Assembly (NCBI RefSeq): GCF_037974265.1
Contig: NZ_CP150233.1
Coordinates: 4,588,001-4,652,000 of the forward strand
DNA from: Paenibacillus sp. FSL R5-0623
GTDB taxonomy: Bacteria > Bacillota > Bacilli > Paenibacillales > Paenibacillaceae
Reading direction: 5' to 3'
DNA: 64,000 nt
The notes under the pieces are model-generated. The model was not told the origin of the DNA and made no database searches. It saw nothing but the letters and a program-made list of their open reading frames with translations. A program made the position numbers and the translations under genes. Below, one piece after another: positions 1 to 8,927 of this stretch. Position 1 is the stretch's first letter; every line of letters begins with the position of its first letter.

Positions 1-288
1 TTCGTGGCAGAAGAGGACGGGAAGCTTATCGGATTTTCCACCCTGTTCTTTACATACAGCACGATGAAAGCAGAGCGTGTCGCCATCATGAATGACCTAT
101 TCGTTACTGAAACATTCAGAGAAGGCGAAGCAGAAGCCAAATTATTTGCACACTGTCAGCAATATACGCGTGACCATGGATGTGCATATATGTCTTGGAT
201 CACAGCAGTGACCAATGAGCGGGCACAGCAATTATTCGAGCGTCTTGGGGCTACACGTGGCGCATGGGTAAACTATTCCATTACGTAG
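1..288 (+). CDS. GNAT family N-acetyltransferase (C-terminal part, cut by window edge)
   Basis: The reading frame is open from the first base, so the gene begins outside the window; an internal GTG at position 4 is not a credible start. The visible 95 residues have the second half of a GNAT fold: the strand containing AIMNDLFVTE, a region where the acetyl-CoA loop would lie, and the terminal NERAQQLFERLGATRG segment typical of alpha-4/beta-6. Such enzymes transfer acetyl from acetyl-CoA to amines. The substrate cannot be told. It converges with the PHP gene, and a hairpin at 307-357 separates them. Confidence 0.75.
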   Translation, partial: FVAEEDGKLIGFSTLFFTYSTMKAERVAIMNDLFVTETFREGEAEAKLFAHCQQYTRDHGCAYMSWITAVTNERAQQLFERLGATRGAWVNYSIT

Positions 289-300
289 ACTCTTTTGAGC

Positions 301-357
301 ACAAAAAAAGGACATGCAAACATGAAGGTTCAGCCCTATCATACTTGCATGTCCTTT
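301..357 (-). terminator. Intrinsic terminator of the PHP gene
   Basis: A 13-bp perfect stem (307-319 with 345-357) is followed on the minus strand by a run of T. It lies between convergent genes and best serves the minus-strand PHP gene. The plus-strand side has only three T after the stem. Confidence 0.8.
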
Positions 358-434
358 ACTCCCTCGATCTAAAATTTATCCAGTAATACAGAATTTATTA
401 TAGTCAGATAGAGCGTTGCAACGTCTCGCTTACT

Positions 435-1298
435 CTACTTTTTGCTGTGAAGAGCGGCCTTCAGCCTTTCCAACACATCAATCGTTACGGTCTTGCTACC
501 AAGATCCCCGTGGAAAACAACACCTTGCCGTTCGCCATGATAATCAGATCCACCTGTTTCAATGAGGTCGTATTCCTTGGCCAGCTCACCATACCTGTGT
601 TCCTCTTCCGGGCCATGGTCCGAATGAAACACCTCAATGCCATCTGGACGAGAGTCTTCGATGATACGTCGCACCAATTCATCATCATTATAGAGACCCG
701 GATGGGCAATCACAGCGGCTCCACCTGCGGCTCTGATCCACTTGCACGCATCCTCTGGTGCAACGCGGGGTACAGATACGAAGCCTGGCTTGCCTTCAGC
801 AAGATACTGATCAAATGCATCCCGCATGTCAACAGCGTAGCCTTTTTTCACCAGCACATCGGCCATATGAGGTCTGCCAATACTCTCATCCGGCTCTAAC
901 GGTCGTCCCAGCTCATCCAGTACCTCCTGCCAGCTTATATCAATCCCGAGTTCTTGGAGCTTGGCGATAATCAGATGATTGCGCTCATCTCGCGCTTCTC
1001 GTAATCCGCGCAACCGTTGCAGGAACTGCTCATCCTCTGTATTCACATAATACCCAAGCACATGAATATCTTTCCCACCAGCACGAGTGCTGATCTCCAC
1101 TCCGGCAACAACATCAATATCGTACTCTTTTCCCGCTTGTTGTGCTTCCGCTACACCGGCTACTGTATCATGGTCTGTTAGGGCAACCGCAGATAGTCCT
1201 TTTTGTTTGGCAAGCTTCACATTATCAGCAGGTGGCTGCATTCCATCTGAAGCCTGACTATGCGTATGAAGATCACAGCGTCCTTGGCGTTGATCCAT
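435..1298 (-). CDS. PHP domain phosphoesterase (TrpH/YciV-like)
   Basis: A 287-residue PHP-domain protein. The N-terminal CDLHTHSQASDG motif, TDHDTV, GVEIST, IAHPGL and the late GSDYHG motif are the metal-binding motifs of the PHP fold, so a metal-dependent phosphoesterase is expected. Relatives include the E. coli 5'-3' nuclease RNase AM (YciV) and nucleotide phosphatases. I chose the ATG at 1298 because AAAGGAG lies 9 nt upstream; the longer frame to 1325 has no ribosome binding site. It is followed by its own terminator, so it is probably monocistronic. The exact substrate is not determinable. Confidence 0.85.
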   Translation of the reverse strand: MDQRQGRCDLHTHSQASDGMQPPADNVKLAKQKGLSAVALTDHDTVAGVAEAQQAGKEYDIDVVAGVEISTRAGGKDIHVLGYYVNTEDEQFLQRLRGLREARDERNHLIIAKLQELGIDISWQEVLDELGRPLEPDESIGRPHMADVLVKKGYAVDMRDAFDQYLAEGKPGFVSVPRVAPEDACKWIRAAGGAAVIAHPGLYNDDELVRRIIEDSRPDGIEVFHSDHGPEEEHRYGELAKEYDLIETGGSDYHGERQGVVFHGDLGSKTVTIDVLERLKAALHSKK

Positions 1299-1362
1299 GT
1301 ACAACAGCTCCTTTGTGTAAGTCATTTGGATTAAATCTCATCTATCATTGACTTTCCCGCTA

Positions 1363-2286
1363 TTATGCCTTCCCTGTCTTGTGTACCGACTTAGGCTGCT
1401 CCTGCTGGCGCAGATAATTCAGGAAAGCGACTGCTGACAGGGGCAACAAGGACGATTTTAGATGGATGGCATAGAACTGCCTTTTGAATTCGAGTCCGCG
1501 GATATCCACAATATGAACAAGTCCCAAAGCCAGTTCATGCTGCACCGAAGAAGGAGATAACATCGTAATACCTACCCCTGCCTCAACGGCCGATTTTACC
1601 GCTCCTGTACTGCCAAGTTCCATCACTACATTCATATCCTGTGGATCAATCTTTTTCTTTTGCAATTGGTCTTCCATCACCTGACGAGTACCCGAGCCCT
1701 TCTCACGCAGCACAAAAGGATAATTCATTACATCCTCAATATTCACTTTGCTACGCTTAGCCAAATCATGTCCAGCAGGTACAATCAGTTTCAGCTCGTC
1801 CTGCATGACAGGCTCTACAATCATGTCCGGGTGGTTCACTGGCGCTTCAATCAGACCAAAATTAAGCTGGTGCTTCAATATATCATCCATAATTTGCGTT
1901 GTATTCATCACTTTCATGACGATGGAAATATCCGGATATTGAAGTGCAAATGGTCCGAGCATGCGTGGAAGCACATATTCCCCGATCGTTAAACTGGCTC
2001 CCAACTGGAGTCGGCCCTGTAACATCTGGGTAAACGCCGACATCGCTTCGTCCGTCTGTCTGACCAGCTCTACACTCCGTTTCGCATGAGGTAATAAAGT
2101 CCGGCCAGCCTCGGATAATTCAATTTTTTTGGTGGAACGATGCAGTAACTTGGTGCCAAAATAGTCCTCCAATGATTGAATCTGCATCGTTACTGCCGGT
2201 TGAGTCATATGTAATGCTTGTGCAGCAGCCGAGAAACTCCCCTTCTCTGCTACCGTATAAAAAATATGCAATTGGTGAAAATTCAT
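1363..2286 (-). CDS. LysR family transcriptional regulator
   Basis: A 307-residue LysR regulator. Residues 1-60 form the winged helix-turn-helix (FYTVAEKGSFSAAAQALH, then TQPAVTMQIQSLEDYFGTKL), and a periplasmic-binding-protein-like effector domain runs from about 90 to 295. It resembles the CysL/YwfK group in its overall sequence. The ATG at 2286 has GAGGGGCG upstream. No divergent target gene is adjacent, because the upstream neighbour is on the same strand and has its own terminator. The target and inducer therefore cannot be read from context. Confidence 0.88.
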   Translation of the reverse strand: MNFHQLHIFYTVAEKGSFSAAAQALHMTQPAVTMQIQSLEDYFGTKLLHRSTKKIELSEAGRTLLPHAKRSVELVRQTDEAMSAFTQMLQGRLQLGASLTIGEYVLPRMLGPFALQYPDISIVMKVMNTTQIMDDILKHQLNFGLIEAPVNHPDMIVEPVMQDELKLIVPAGHDLAKRSKVNIEDVMNYPFVLREKGSGTRQVMEDQLQKKKIDPQDMNVVMELGSTGAVKSAVEAGVGITMLSPSSVQHELALGLVHIVDIRGLEFKRQFYAIHLKSSLLPLSAVAFLNYLRQQEQPKSVHKTGKA

Positions 2287-2344
2287 ATCTTCGCCCCTCT
2301 TCGATTACACTCTCTACATTGTAGCCGATTTCCCGCTTGGCAAC

Positions 2345-2372
2345 AAAAAAAGCATGCAGCTTGTCTGCATGC
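2345..2372 (-). terminator. Intrinsic terminator after the 2419-2856 gene
   Basis: GCATGCAG (2352-2359) pairs with CTGCATGC (2365-2372) over a 5-nt loop. Seven T follow in the minus direction. Confidence 0.8.
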
Positions 2373-2418
2373 GATAATCCTTGAATCTATGATTTCAACA
2401 TATTGAATCTACTCCAAC

Positions 2419-2856
2419 TTACTTATGCTTACGGCTATTTTTGACCAGCGTCATTCTTCTTGAATGTCTTAACCATGAATAATATGACTTCAGGTCCCTT
2501 AATTCAATGGTCTCCGACATACGTCCCAGAAACGTAACTACAATCATTTTGTGCAGCGGGTTGCCCGCAATATCATATTCTCCTTCAAGTTCGGAAAATT
2601 CGGCGACCACAACCAGATCCTCATCAATCAGGTAGACGTCCTGTTCATTACGGTAGTATGGTGTTATACGGTCCTGCTTCAGACACTCCCATAACCACGC
2701 CGCAATATGGTCATCATCACTACGTGCAGGCTCAATACGGTCTGCATACCGCATCTTGGCATGATGGGTAATGACGATGTCGGCCACTTTCTTGTCTCCA
2801 AGAGCCACGAAAAACGGCTCGTAGGTGCTCCAACGTTGCATCACCTTATCACGCAT
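2419..2856 (-). CDS. Conserved hypothetical protein
   Basis: A 145-residue soluble protein that I do not assign to a named family. It is rich in charged residues, has an HHAKMRYADRI segment near residue 30 and a basic C-terminus (SRRMTLVKNSRKHK). The longer frame starts at a GTG (2865) that abuts the GGTGGAGA sequence, so the ATG at 2856, 8-9 nt from it, is the better start. A sigma-A-like promoter lies at 2906-2934 and a terminator at 2345-2372, so it appears to be a single-gene transcript. No signal peptide or membrane segment is visible. Confidence 0.7.
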   Translation of the reverse strand: MRDKVMQRWSTYEPFFVALGDKKVADIVITHHAKMRYADRIEPARSDDDHIAAWLWECLKQDRITPYYRNEQDVYLIDEDLVVVAEFSELEGEYDIAGNPLHKMIVVTFLGRMSETIELRDLKSYYSWLRHSRRMTLVKNSRKHK

Positions 2857-2905
2857 GGGAATCACTCTCCACCAGATAGGACTTTCTATCTATTTATTAC
2901 CAAAT

Positions 2906-2934
2906 ATATTACAACATTAGTCCCGCAACCTCAA
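2906..2934 (-). promoter_or_regulatory. Sigma-A-type promoter for the 2419-2856 gene
   Basis: On the minus strand TTGAGG (2934-2929) and TAATAT (2911-2906) are separated by 17 bp. It lies about 50 bp upstream of the start codon. Confidence 0.55.
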
Positions 2935-2989
2935 GGCGTAAGTTTAACTTTTTTTCACAATAGCCAATTTGTGTATAATTCAAGAAAAG

Positions 2990-3009
2990 AGCGACCCCAA
3001 AGGGTCCCT
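2990..3009 (-). terminator. Probable terminator after ylbG
   Basis: GACCC (2993-2997) pairs with GGGTC (3002-3006). The stem is short but GC-rich, and GCTCTTTTC follows on the minus strand. It is a moderate terminator just downstream of the ylbG stop. Confidence 0.5.
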
Positions 3010-3021
3010 CCAGTTTCTCGT

Positions 3022-3288
3022 CTATATTCCGTAAAAGCTCGTTTTGTCCATCGTTTTGCTGGCATACTCGGTTTTGATCTCATTACGATACGAGCGTTCG
3101 ATCTTGCGCACATAGGAAAGTCGCTTCACATTTTTCATCGTATCATCTGCCCGTTCTGCATTAACATACATGACCACATAATGCATACGGCGGGAGATAT
3201 AATGCACGGTGCCATATTTTTCGAGATTACGGGCAGCTTTCAAATCACTGACCCAAATAATGAATCCTGTCCTTTCCGCAAACATCAT
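3022..3288 (-). CDS. ylbG: YlbG family protein (DUF2129)
   Basis: An 88-residue protein matching the YlbG/DUF2129 family: a small ferredoxin-like fold with FIIWVSDLKAARNLEKYG at the N-terminus and YVNAERADDTMKNVKRLSYV in the middle. Its biochemical function is not established. It follows ylbF by 27 bp on the same strand, as the pair is arranged in Bacillus, so the two are very probably co-transcribed. Two ATG codons overlap at 3288 and 3285; the choice between them changes one residue. A weak terminator follows the stop. Confidence 0.88.
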   Translation of the reverse strand: MMFAERTGFIIWVSDLKAARNLEKYGTVHYISRRMHYVVMYVNAERADDTMKNVKRLSYVRKIERSYRNEIKTEYASKTMDKTSFYGI

Positions 3289-3315
3289 CGTTCCCCGCCC
3301 TTCTATAATGATTAC

Positions 3316-3753
3316 TTAACTGCAACCACACTTGCCGCCACTACCGCAGCCGCCCTTCGGATTCGGATCATTGCTTGGTACCTTAATGGTCGTTGACACT
3401 GCAAATGCAATGGTCTCTGACATCTGGAATAACATATCATCCAGGGACTTCTCTGCCTGTTTGAAGCGGATTACCGCCTCGAAATTTTCCAACTCCTGTT
3501 CCAGAGCCTTCACCTGGTCTTTTGCTGCATGATAATCCGGGTGAAAATGACCGAAACGCTGTGTTTCTTCAAACAATTCCTTCTTGGCATTCAGCTTCCG
3601 AATCCCCATCTGAATCTCAGGGGTAGTCTCGACTTGCTGCTTCCAATATAAATAATCCGATACTTCGGCAGATTGGTTAATCATGTCGCCCAGTTCATAT
3701 GCGCCCGTTAACACTTGGGCCATATCGACCGTGTTCATTTCCGCTACGCTCAT
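3316..3753 (-). CDS. ylbF: YlbF family regulator (RicF)
   Basis: A 145-residue, largely helical protein of the YlbF/YmcA family. In B. subtilis YlbF (RicF) forms a complex with YmcA and YaaT that carries Fe-S clusters, promotes RNase Y-dependent mRNA maturation and affects competence, biofilm formation and sporulation. The helical core spans about residues 10-115. The extreme C-terminus, GGCGSGGKCGCS, is a cysteine-rich tail compatible with cluster binding. The start ATG has AGGATGA about 8 nt upstream. It leads the ylbF-ylbG operon. Assignment rests on length, helical pattern, the tail and the neighbouring ylbG. Confidence 0.87.
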   Translation of the reverse strand: MSVAEMNTVDMAQVLTGAYELGDMINQSAEVSDYLYWKQQVETTPEIQMGIRKLNAKKELFEETQRFGHFHPDYHAAKDQVKALEQELENFEAVIRFKQAEKSLDDMLFQMSETIAFAVSTTIKVPSNDPNPKGGCGSGGKCGCS

Positions 3754-3905
3754 GAAATATTCATCCTATCTATATATAAAGTTCTACTTAACGTAGACTA
3801 CCTCATCATAGCATATCCATGAATAGTTAAGAAGAGTTTTTCCTGCAATTAGAAATAGGGGAAACTCGAAAATTCGCCTTTCAACCTGATATTCACGTAA
3901 AATAG

Positions 3906-5624
3906 TCAGGTTATGACATCATCTGGCAGGATAAGACGCATTGTATCCCACTCTGAAGGGGAGAATGTACGCCATTCCGTCTCTGATGCATGTTCACTTG
4001 AATCCAACATGCACCAACCGCTTAAAGTCCATTGTTCATGACCCTCTACCTGATGTGGAATGAGGTATTGCGTTTGATTCTCCCGTTGTATCCCCAGCTT
4101 GGTCTGCCACTCAATGGCTTTGGCAGCAATCTGTCGGGCGGTTGAAGTATGATATCGACGCCACTCCTTGTACCAGATCTCCGGTATCTCCTCAAATCCC
4201 AACAGAGAGAACTTCTTCTCAATGACAGAATGATCACGCTCCAACCCATGGAGAGAAGCAGGGACATCAACCAGACCTTGATTATCGGGTGTGTAGAAAG
4301 AAGAATATACACCGCTCAACATATCTTTTTCTAATAACTTCGGATCATCTGCGGAGCCTGTACTTTCCTCCATTACCTCCATACTTCTATCTACAGTCAA
4401 TGGTGCAGCATCCGTCTCCTTGCCCCAATCTTCTAACGCAATCCGTACGTTCTCTGGTATGCCTGTCAGCGCATATTGTTCGAGAAACTCTATCACTTCA
4501 TGTAATGCATACCCTCTGGCTAAGGCCGAAATGAATCGTTCTCTTGTCATACGGTAGATGGACATTCGATCACGCGTCACCCGTTCTGCGTATTTCTCCA
4601 GCATCCAGATCACATCAGGCCCTGCTTCGGGCGGCGCCAACATTTCAAAATCAGGCTGCATGTAAAATCCACACGGCTCCGCCTCACTTACCATCTCTTG
4701 TTCTCGATATAACAGGCTATGCGGTTCGATCAGCCAACGGAATGCCAGCGCTCCCGACTGATCTTCTCCTACTTCACCATAACCCCAGCCAGCCAGTGCG
4801 TAGAGCCAGCCCCTGACCCGTGGTTTCAATTCCGAATTCTCTATGTGGCACCATATGTTTTTTTCTGGAGCAAACAATGCCAATTGATAACGGAAATGCT
4901 GCAACGCTGGTTCAGCTTCACCGTATCTTTCCATACACGCTTGATATATTTCCCGATGCATCTGTCTCCACGAGAGCTTCAACCATGTTTGTAATCGATG
5001 ATCTACAATCTGAATTTGGCCATCTGACTTCTGAGCAAGATTCAGACTGAGCAGTAGATCGAGAAGGATAGCTACGTGGGTCGGATACAAATCCGAATGT
5101 TCATATCGGATGCCCAGACCTTCAAAATCTGTCGAAGATAACACCGTGATCACACTTAATTTCTGAACACTTTTTTTATGTATAGTGCCCTTCCCTGTCA
5201 AAGGAAGTCCTTCTCTTTCGATCCACACGATCAGATGAAGTAGCTCTGCAGCAATATCCGGCTTTCCTTCCTGTAATACATGAGCATGCTGTGCCATCTG
5301 TTTAACGGTTATACCCACTCTTTGTGCGTAAGCAATCGTCAATGTGTCCATCAACGAAGCAGAAATATAGAATAATCGCTCCCCCCAACTCTTATATACA
5401 GATTCAATCCATCCTTGCTGCCTAAGGTTGGCGAATGAAGAATTGGCTTCTGCGACACTTAGTCCTTCGATGGCCCACTGTTCTCGCGGCAGGAGGGAGG
5501 AAAAAGGCTGACCGGCATGTTTGTGAAAAATTGCACCAAGCACTTTTTGTTCTACCAAAGCAAGCTTTGACCATGAATCAAGGTTCAGTACCATAGGCTC
5601 ATCTATTGGTTCAAATGAAGACAT
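3906..5624 (-). CDS. Helicase-associated domain protein, partner of the XPB helicase
   Basis: A 572-residue protein with no ATPase motifs of its own. Its sequence (winged-helix-like N-terminus; a GFYMQPDFEMLAPPEAGPDVIWMLEKYAE block near residue 340 and a following RFISALARGYALHEVIEFLEQYA block) resembles the helicase-associated/XPB-Ssl2-like N-terminal domain proteins found beside bacterial XPB genes. It starts 36 bp after the helicase stop with AGGAGGGATT upstream, so the two genes are one operon. By analogy with archaeal XPB-Bax1 it may regulate or load the helicase, but that role is inferred. A 7-bp inverted repeat overlaps its stop (3883-3912) without a T run. Confidence 0.75.
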   Translation of the reverse strand: MSSFEPIDEPMVLNLDSWSKLALVEQKVLGAIFHKHAGQPFSSLLPREQWAIEGLSVAEANSSFANLRQQGWIESVYKSWGERLFYISASLMDTLTIAYAQRVGITVKQMAQHAHVLQEGKPDIAAELLHLIVWIEREGLPLTGKGTIHKKSVQKLSVITVLSSTDFEGLGIRYEHSDLYPTHVAILLDLLLSLNLAQKSDGQIQIVDHRLQTWLKLSWRQMHREIYQACMERYGEAEPALQHFRYQLALFAPEKNIWCHIENSELKPRVRGWLYALAGWGYGEVGEDQSGALAFRWLIEPHSLLYREQEMVSEAEPCGFYMQPDFEMLAPPEAGPDVIWMLEKYAERVTRDRMSIYRMTRERFISALARGYALHEVIEFLEQYALTGIPENVRIALEDWGKETDAAPLTVDRSMEVMEESTGSADDPKLLEKDMLSGVYSSFYTPDNQGLVDVPASLHGLERDHSVIEKKFSLLGFEEIPEIWYKEWRRYHTSTARQIAAKAIEWQTKLGIQRENQTQYLIPHQVEGHEQWTLSGWCMLDSSEHASETEWRTFSPSEWDTMRLILPDDVIT

Positions 5625-5660
5625 ATCCCAATCCCTCCTCTTTTCGCGAGTATAAATGGA

Positions 5661-7355
5661 CTATTCGTTCTCGTGCACAACGGCATATTCATATCCCTGC
5701 TCCACCAAGAACAACTGACGGTTTAATGCAAACTCCTGTTCCTTACTATCCTCTGATACCAACGCATAGAAATATGCTTTGTTTTCTCCAGATTTTGGTC
5801 TCAGAATTCTCCCCAAACGTTGTGCCTCTTCCTGCCTTGACCCGAAACTCCCGGATATCTCAAGCGCAACAGCAGCATCAGGAAGATCCACAGCAAAATT
5901 GGCAACCTTGGATACCACAATCGTTTTAATCTCTCCTTGTCGAAAAGCGGCAAACCATTTGATTCTCTCTTGCTGTGACATGGTTCCCGAGATCAGAGGT
6001 GCTTCAATTTCCCGGGCAATCAACTCAAGTTGATCCAGATATTGTCCAATCACTAGCGCAGGTAAATCCCGATGACGTTCCAGCAAACGTTTAACTACAC
6101 GTACCTTCGCCGGATTCTCGGCAGCCAATCGAAATTGGTGCTTAACCTCAGCTTGCAGATAATTCGATCTTAGTTCCGGGGAAAACGGGATACGTATCTC
6201 CTGACATTGTACATCAGCAATCCACCCTTGCTGCTCCAGTTGTTTCCACGGCATATCATAGAGCTTTGGACCAATCAGCGAAAACACATCCTGTTCACAA
6301 CCATCCTCTCGAACCAAGGTGGCCGTCAATCCCAGTCTTCGCGTAGCTTGAATATCCGCAGTTGCACGAAACACTGGTGCTGGCAGCAAATGTACTTCAT
6401 CATATATGATCAGCCCCCATTGCCGCTCACTGAGCAGTTTGATGTGGGTAAAATCAGCATCCTTTGATTTCCGGTGTGTAAGAATCTGATATGTAGCTAC
6501 AGTCACAGGTTTCACCTGTTTTTTCTGACCTGAATACTCACCGATCTGTTCGCTGGTAATCGTGGTTTTGTCTTGAATTTCCTGAATCCACTGTCGCACA
6601 GACGTTGTATTGGACGTCAAAATAAGGCATTCACATTGAAGCCGCTCCAGCACTGCCATGCCAATGACCGTTTTGCCTGCCCCGCAAGGAAGTACGAGTA
6701 AACCACTTCCTCCCATACCCTCACTGCCTTCGAATGCATCCACAGCCTCTCTCTGGTAAGAACGCAGCGCAAATCGCTCAGAGTGGTCCCCTGGATTATT
6801 AGACCGCCAATCAAATGAAAGCTTGGTCCCCTCTCGATACCCCACGTAATCAAGTACGGGGTAACCCAACCGTGTTAATTCCCTTTTTAATAACCCTCGC
6901 TGTTCGCCTGGAAGCAGAAGTTCATGAGCGTCCTTGCGTTCCATGCGAAAGGCAGCTATCGTTTTCAATCCACTTAATTCATCCAGCAACCGCTCATCCT
7001 CACTGTAAAGACGCATTCTGGTGTGATCTGCTTCGGAATGCAGCCTTAATTTGCCATACTGATCCATGATTCTCCGAACATCCTGTATGAGTGCAGTAGG
7101 CACGTTCCAGCGGGATACCAGCTCCAGACTTGCTATAACCTGATCTGAATTCCATCCCAGTGCAGCCGCATTCCAGAGCGATAACGGAGTGATTCGGTAA
7201 GTATGGAACGCTGCCGGTGTCTTAACCAGTTCTGAATACATCCCAAGCTGCTCTCTTGCTCTTTCGAATCCGGGGTGCCCAACTTCCAGTAAAACTGTAA
7301 AATCTCGCTGAACGATACAAGCATCTGTCCTTACCATATGTTCTGTTTCTTCCAT
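5661..7355 (-). CDS. XPB-type DEAD/DEAH-box DNA helicase
   Basis: A 564-residue superfamily 2 helicase of the XPB/Ssl2 type. Visible motifs are Walker A (LPCGAGKT, near residue 222), motif II DEVH (near 319), motif III LTAT, and motif VI (AQRLGRILRPK, near 516). The N-terminal 200 residues would hold the XPB-specific damage-recognition region. Eukaryotic and archaeal XPB open DNA around lesions or promoters; bacterial copies are presumed DNA repair helicases. I place the start at ATG 7355 because GGAGGAAGG lies just upstream; the longer frame to 7433 enters the promoter region and reads unnaturally. It heads a two-gene operon with the helicase-associated protein. Confidence 0.88.
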   Translation of the reverse strand: MEETEHMVRTDACIVQRDFTVLLEVGHPGFERAREQLGMYSELVKTPAAFHTYRITPLSLWNAAALGWNSDQVIASLELVSRWNVPTALIQDVRRIMDQYGKLRLHSEADHTRMRLYSEDERLLDELSGLKTIAAFRMERKDAHELLLPGEQRGLLKRELTRLGYPVLDYVGYREGTKLSFDWRSNNPGDHSERFALRSYQREAVDAFEGSEGMGGSGLLVLPCGAGKTVIGMAVLERLQCECLILTSNTTSVRQWIQEIQDKTTITSEQIGEYSGQKKQVKPVTVATYQILTHRKSKDADFTHIKLLSERQWGLIIYDEVHLLPAPVFRATADIQATRRLGLTATLVREDGCEQDVFSLIGPKLYDMPWKQLEQQGWIADVQCQEIRIPFSPELRSNYLQAEVKHQFRLAAENPAKVRVVKRLLERHRDLPALVIGQYLDQLELIAREIEAPLISGTMSQQERIKWFAAFRQGEIKTIVVSKVANFAVDLPDAAVALEISGSFGSRQEEAQRLGRILRPKSGENKAYFYALVSEDSKEQEFALNRQLFLVEQGYEYAVVHENE

Positions 7356-7414
7356 TTGGAGCCTTCCTCCTATCACAAAAAAAGTCCAGTTCCGGCAGCT
7401 TCCGAAAATGAACC

Positions 7415-7473
7415 ACTTTAAGTGCATGTTCAAAAAGTCTAGTTTTCAGTACAGAAGAGTGGACTTTTTGAAC
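7415..7473. repeat. Intergenic inverted repeat, copy 1 of a dispersed motif
   Basis: GTTCAAAAAGTC (7428-7439) is perfectly complementary to GACTTTTTGAAC (7462-7473) around a 22-nt loop. The left arm and its flank (from about 7416) resemble 35256-35287: both contain AAGTGC, then TGTTCAAAA, then TTTCAGT in the same order. It lies between the M20 terminator and the XPB start and is not itself a clear terminator. Confidence 0.6.
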
Positions 7474-7493
7474 AACCTCTAAAAAATCCACAA

Positions 7494-7530
7494 AAAAACA
7501 TCCTGCCCATACCTCGGTATGAACAGGATG
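7494..7530 (-). terminator. Intrinsic terminator after the M20 peptidase gene
   Basis: The arms 7499-7513 and 7516-7530 pair almost fully, and a run of seven T follows on the minus strand. Confidence 0.8.
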
Positions 7531-7547
7531 CCCAACTGCATCTAAAG

Positions 7548-8717
7548 TCATTCGGCTGTGTAACCCTTGGCCATGGCGATAAATAATTTCACGGCCGTCT
7601 GCATCGCGTCTTCATCAAAATCAAACATCGGATGATGATGCGGATAGATCGCATTTTTATCCGGGTTGCCTGCTCCAACAAACATAAAGCACCCTGGAAC
7701 CTTCTGCAGATAATACGCAAAATCTTCCGCTGGCATCAGCATCGGGGATGCTTGCACTCGTTCTGCCCCAAATAATTCTGTAGCCTCTCTGAAGAAACGT
7801 GCTGTCTCTTGTTCATCATTCACCACAGGCGGATATCCCATAATATATTTCACTTGCGTCTCTGCCCCATAGGCTGCCCCTGTCTGGGCTACCATGGTAA
7901 GCACGCGCTCTTTCATCCCGTTTCGGGTCTCTTCATCAAATGTTCTTACCGTACCGCTCATTTTGCATTGCTCTGCAATTACATTCTGAGCCGAGCCTGC
8001 CTGCATTGTACCAATGGTCAGCACCGCCGGTTGTAATGGATCCACCGAACGACTGACAACGGTCTGAAGCTGCATCACAAGCGCAGAACCCGCGATAAGA
8101 CTATCTATCGTGGATTGTGGCATCCCGCCATGTCCACCTTTGCCTTTGATCTCAATGTAAAAATCGTCCGCCGCCGCCATCATCGGTCCTGCCTTACTGG
8201 CAACAACACCTACAGGCAGCGGGGTCCACAGATGAATGCCATATATGACATCCACGCCTTCAAGCGCACCATCCGCAATGACCTGAACTGCACCGCCCGG
8301 CAGCAGTTCTTCTGCTGGCTGGAACAAAAAGCGAATCTCGCCTTGGATCTCCTGCTTGTGACGGCTGAAATACAATGCCGTACCGAGCAAGATTGAGATA
8401 TGACCATCGTGGCCGCATGCATGCATCGCTCCTGCTTGTTGTGACGCATACTCGATATTCTTCTCATCCTGAATTGGCAGTGCGTCCATGTCAGCTCGCA
8501 GCATGACGACAGGACCCGGCTTGTCCCCACGAATGGTACCGATGACCCCGTGACCACCAACATGACGCCTCACTTCCACGCCAAAGCTCTCCAACATATC
8601 CGCTACAAAAGAAGATGTCTTCTCCTCATGAAAGGAAACCTCTGGATTGCGATGAAGGTGACGCCGCCATTCCACCATGTGGATCTGCAGATCTTCCCAC
8701 CATATATTATTAGTCAT
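7548..8717 (-). CDS. M20 family metallopeptidase / amidohydrolase
   Basis: A 389-residue zinc-dependent amidohydrolase of the M20D type (aminoacylase, hippurate hydrolase, N-acetyl-amino-acid deacylase relatives). The signatures are LRADMDALPI, MHACGHDGH (metal ligands), FQPAEE (catalytic Glu) and GKGGHGGMP in the dimerisation domain, with a closing metal-site motif PAEDFAYY. It probably removes acyl groups from amino acids or short peptides in the cytoplasm, since no signal peptide is seen. The start is ATG 8717, preceded by GGTGGAGAG; the longer frame uses a TTG at 8735. It is monocistronic with its own terminator. The substrate is not predictable. Confidence 0.87.
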   Translation of the reverse strand: MTNNIWWEDLQIHMVEWRRHLHRNPEVSFHEEKTSSFVADMLESFGVEVRRHVGGHGVIGTIRGDKPGPVVMLRADMDALPIQDEKNIEYASQQAGAMHACGHDGHISILLGTALYFSRHKQEIQGEIRFLFQPAEELLPGGAVQVIADGALEGVDVIYGIHLWTPLPVGVVASKAGPMMAAADDFYIEIKGKGGHGGMPQSTIDSLIAGSALVMQLQTVVSRSVDPLQPAVLTIGTMQAGSAQNVIAEQCKMSGTVRTFDEETRNGMKERVLTMVAQTGAAYGAETQVKYIMGYPPVVNDEQETARFFREATELFGAERVQASPMLMPAEDFAYYLQKVPGCFMFVGAGNPDKNAIYPHHHPMFDFDEDAMQTAVKLFIAMAKGYTAE

Positions 8718-8927
8718 GTCTCTCCACCCTTTCAATCTTAAACGGGACTTGGATCAAGCCCGAACCTTCCTCTTCAAACCTGTTGCTGTATATTGTAGCA
8801 GAATTGGAAGAAAACCGATACGAAACGCCTTTGGAAAGCTTGCACGGGAAGGGGAAACATACTATCATGAACTAGAGAAATACTCGAGAAATTATACTCG
8901 GAAGCTTATGAGGAGGATCAAACGCTT

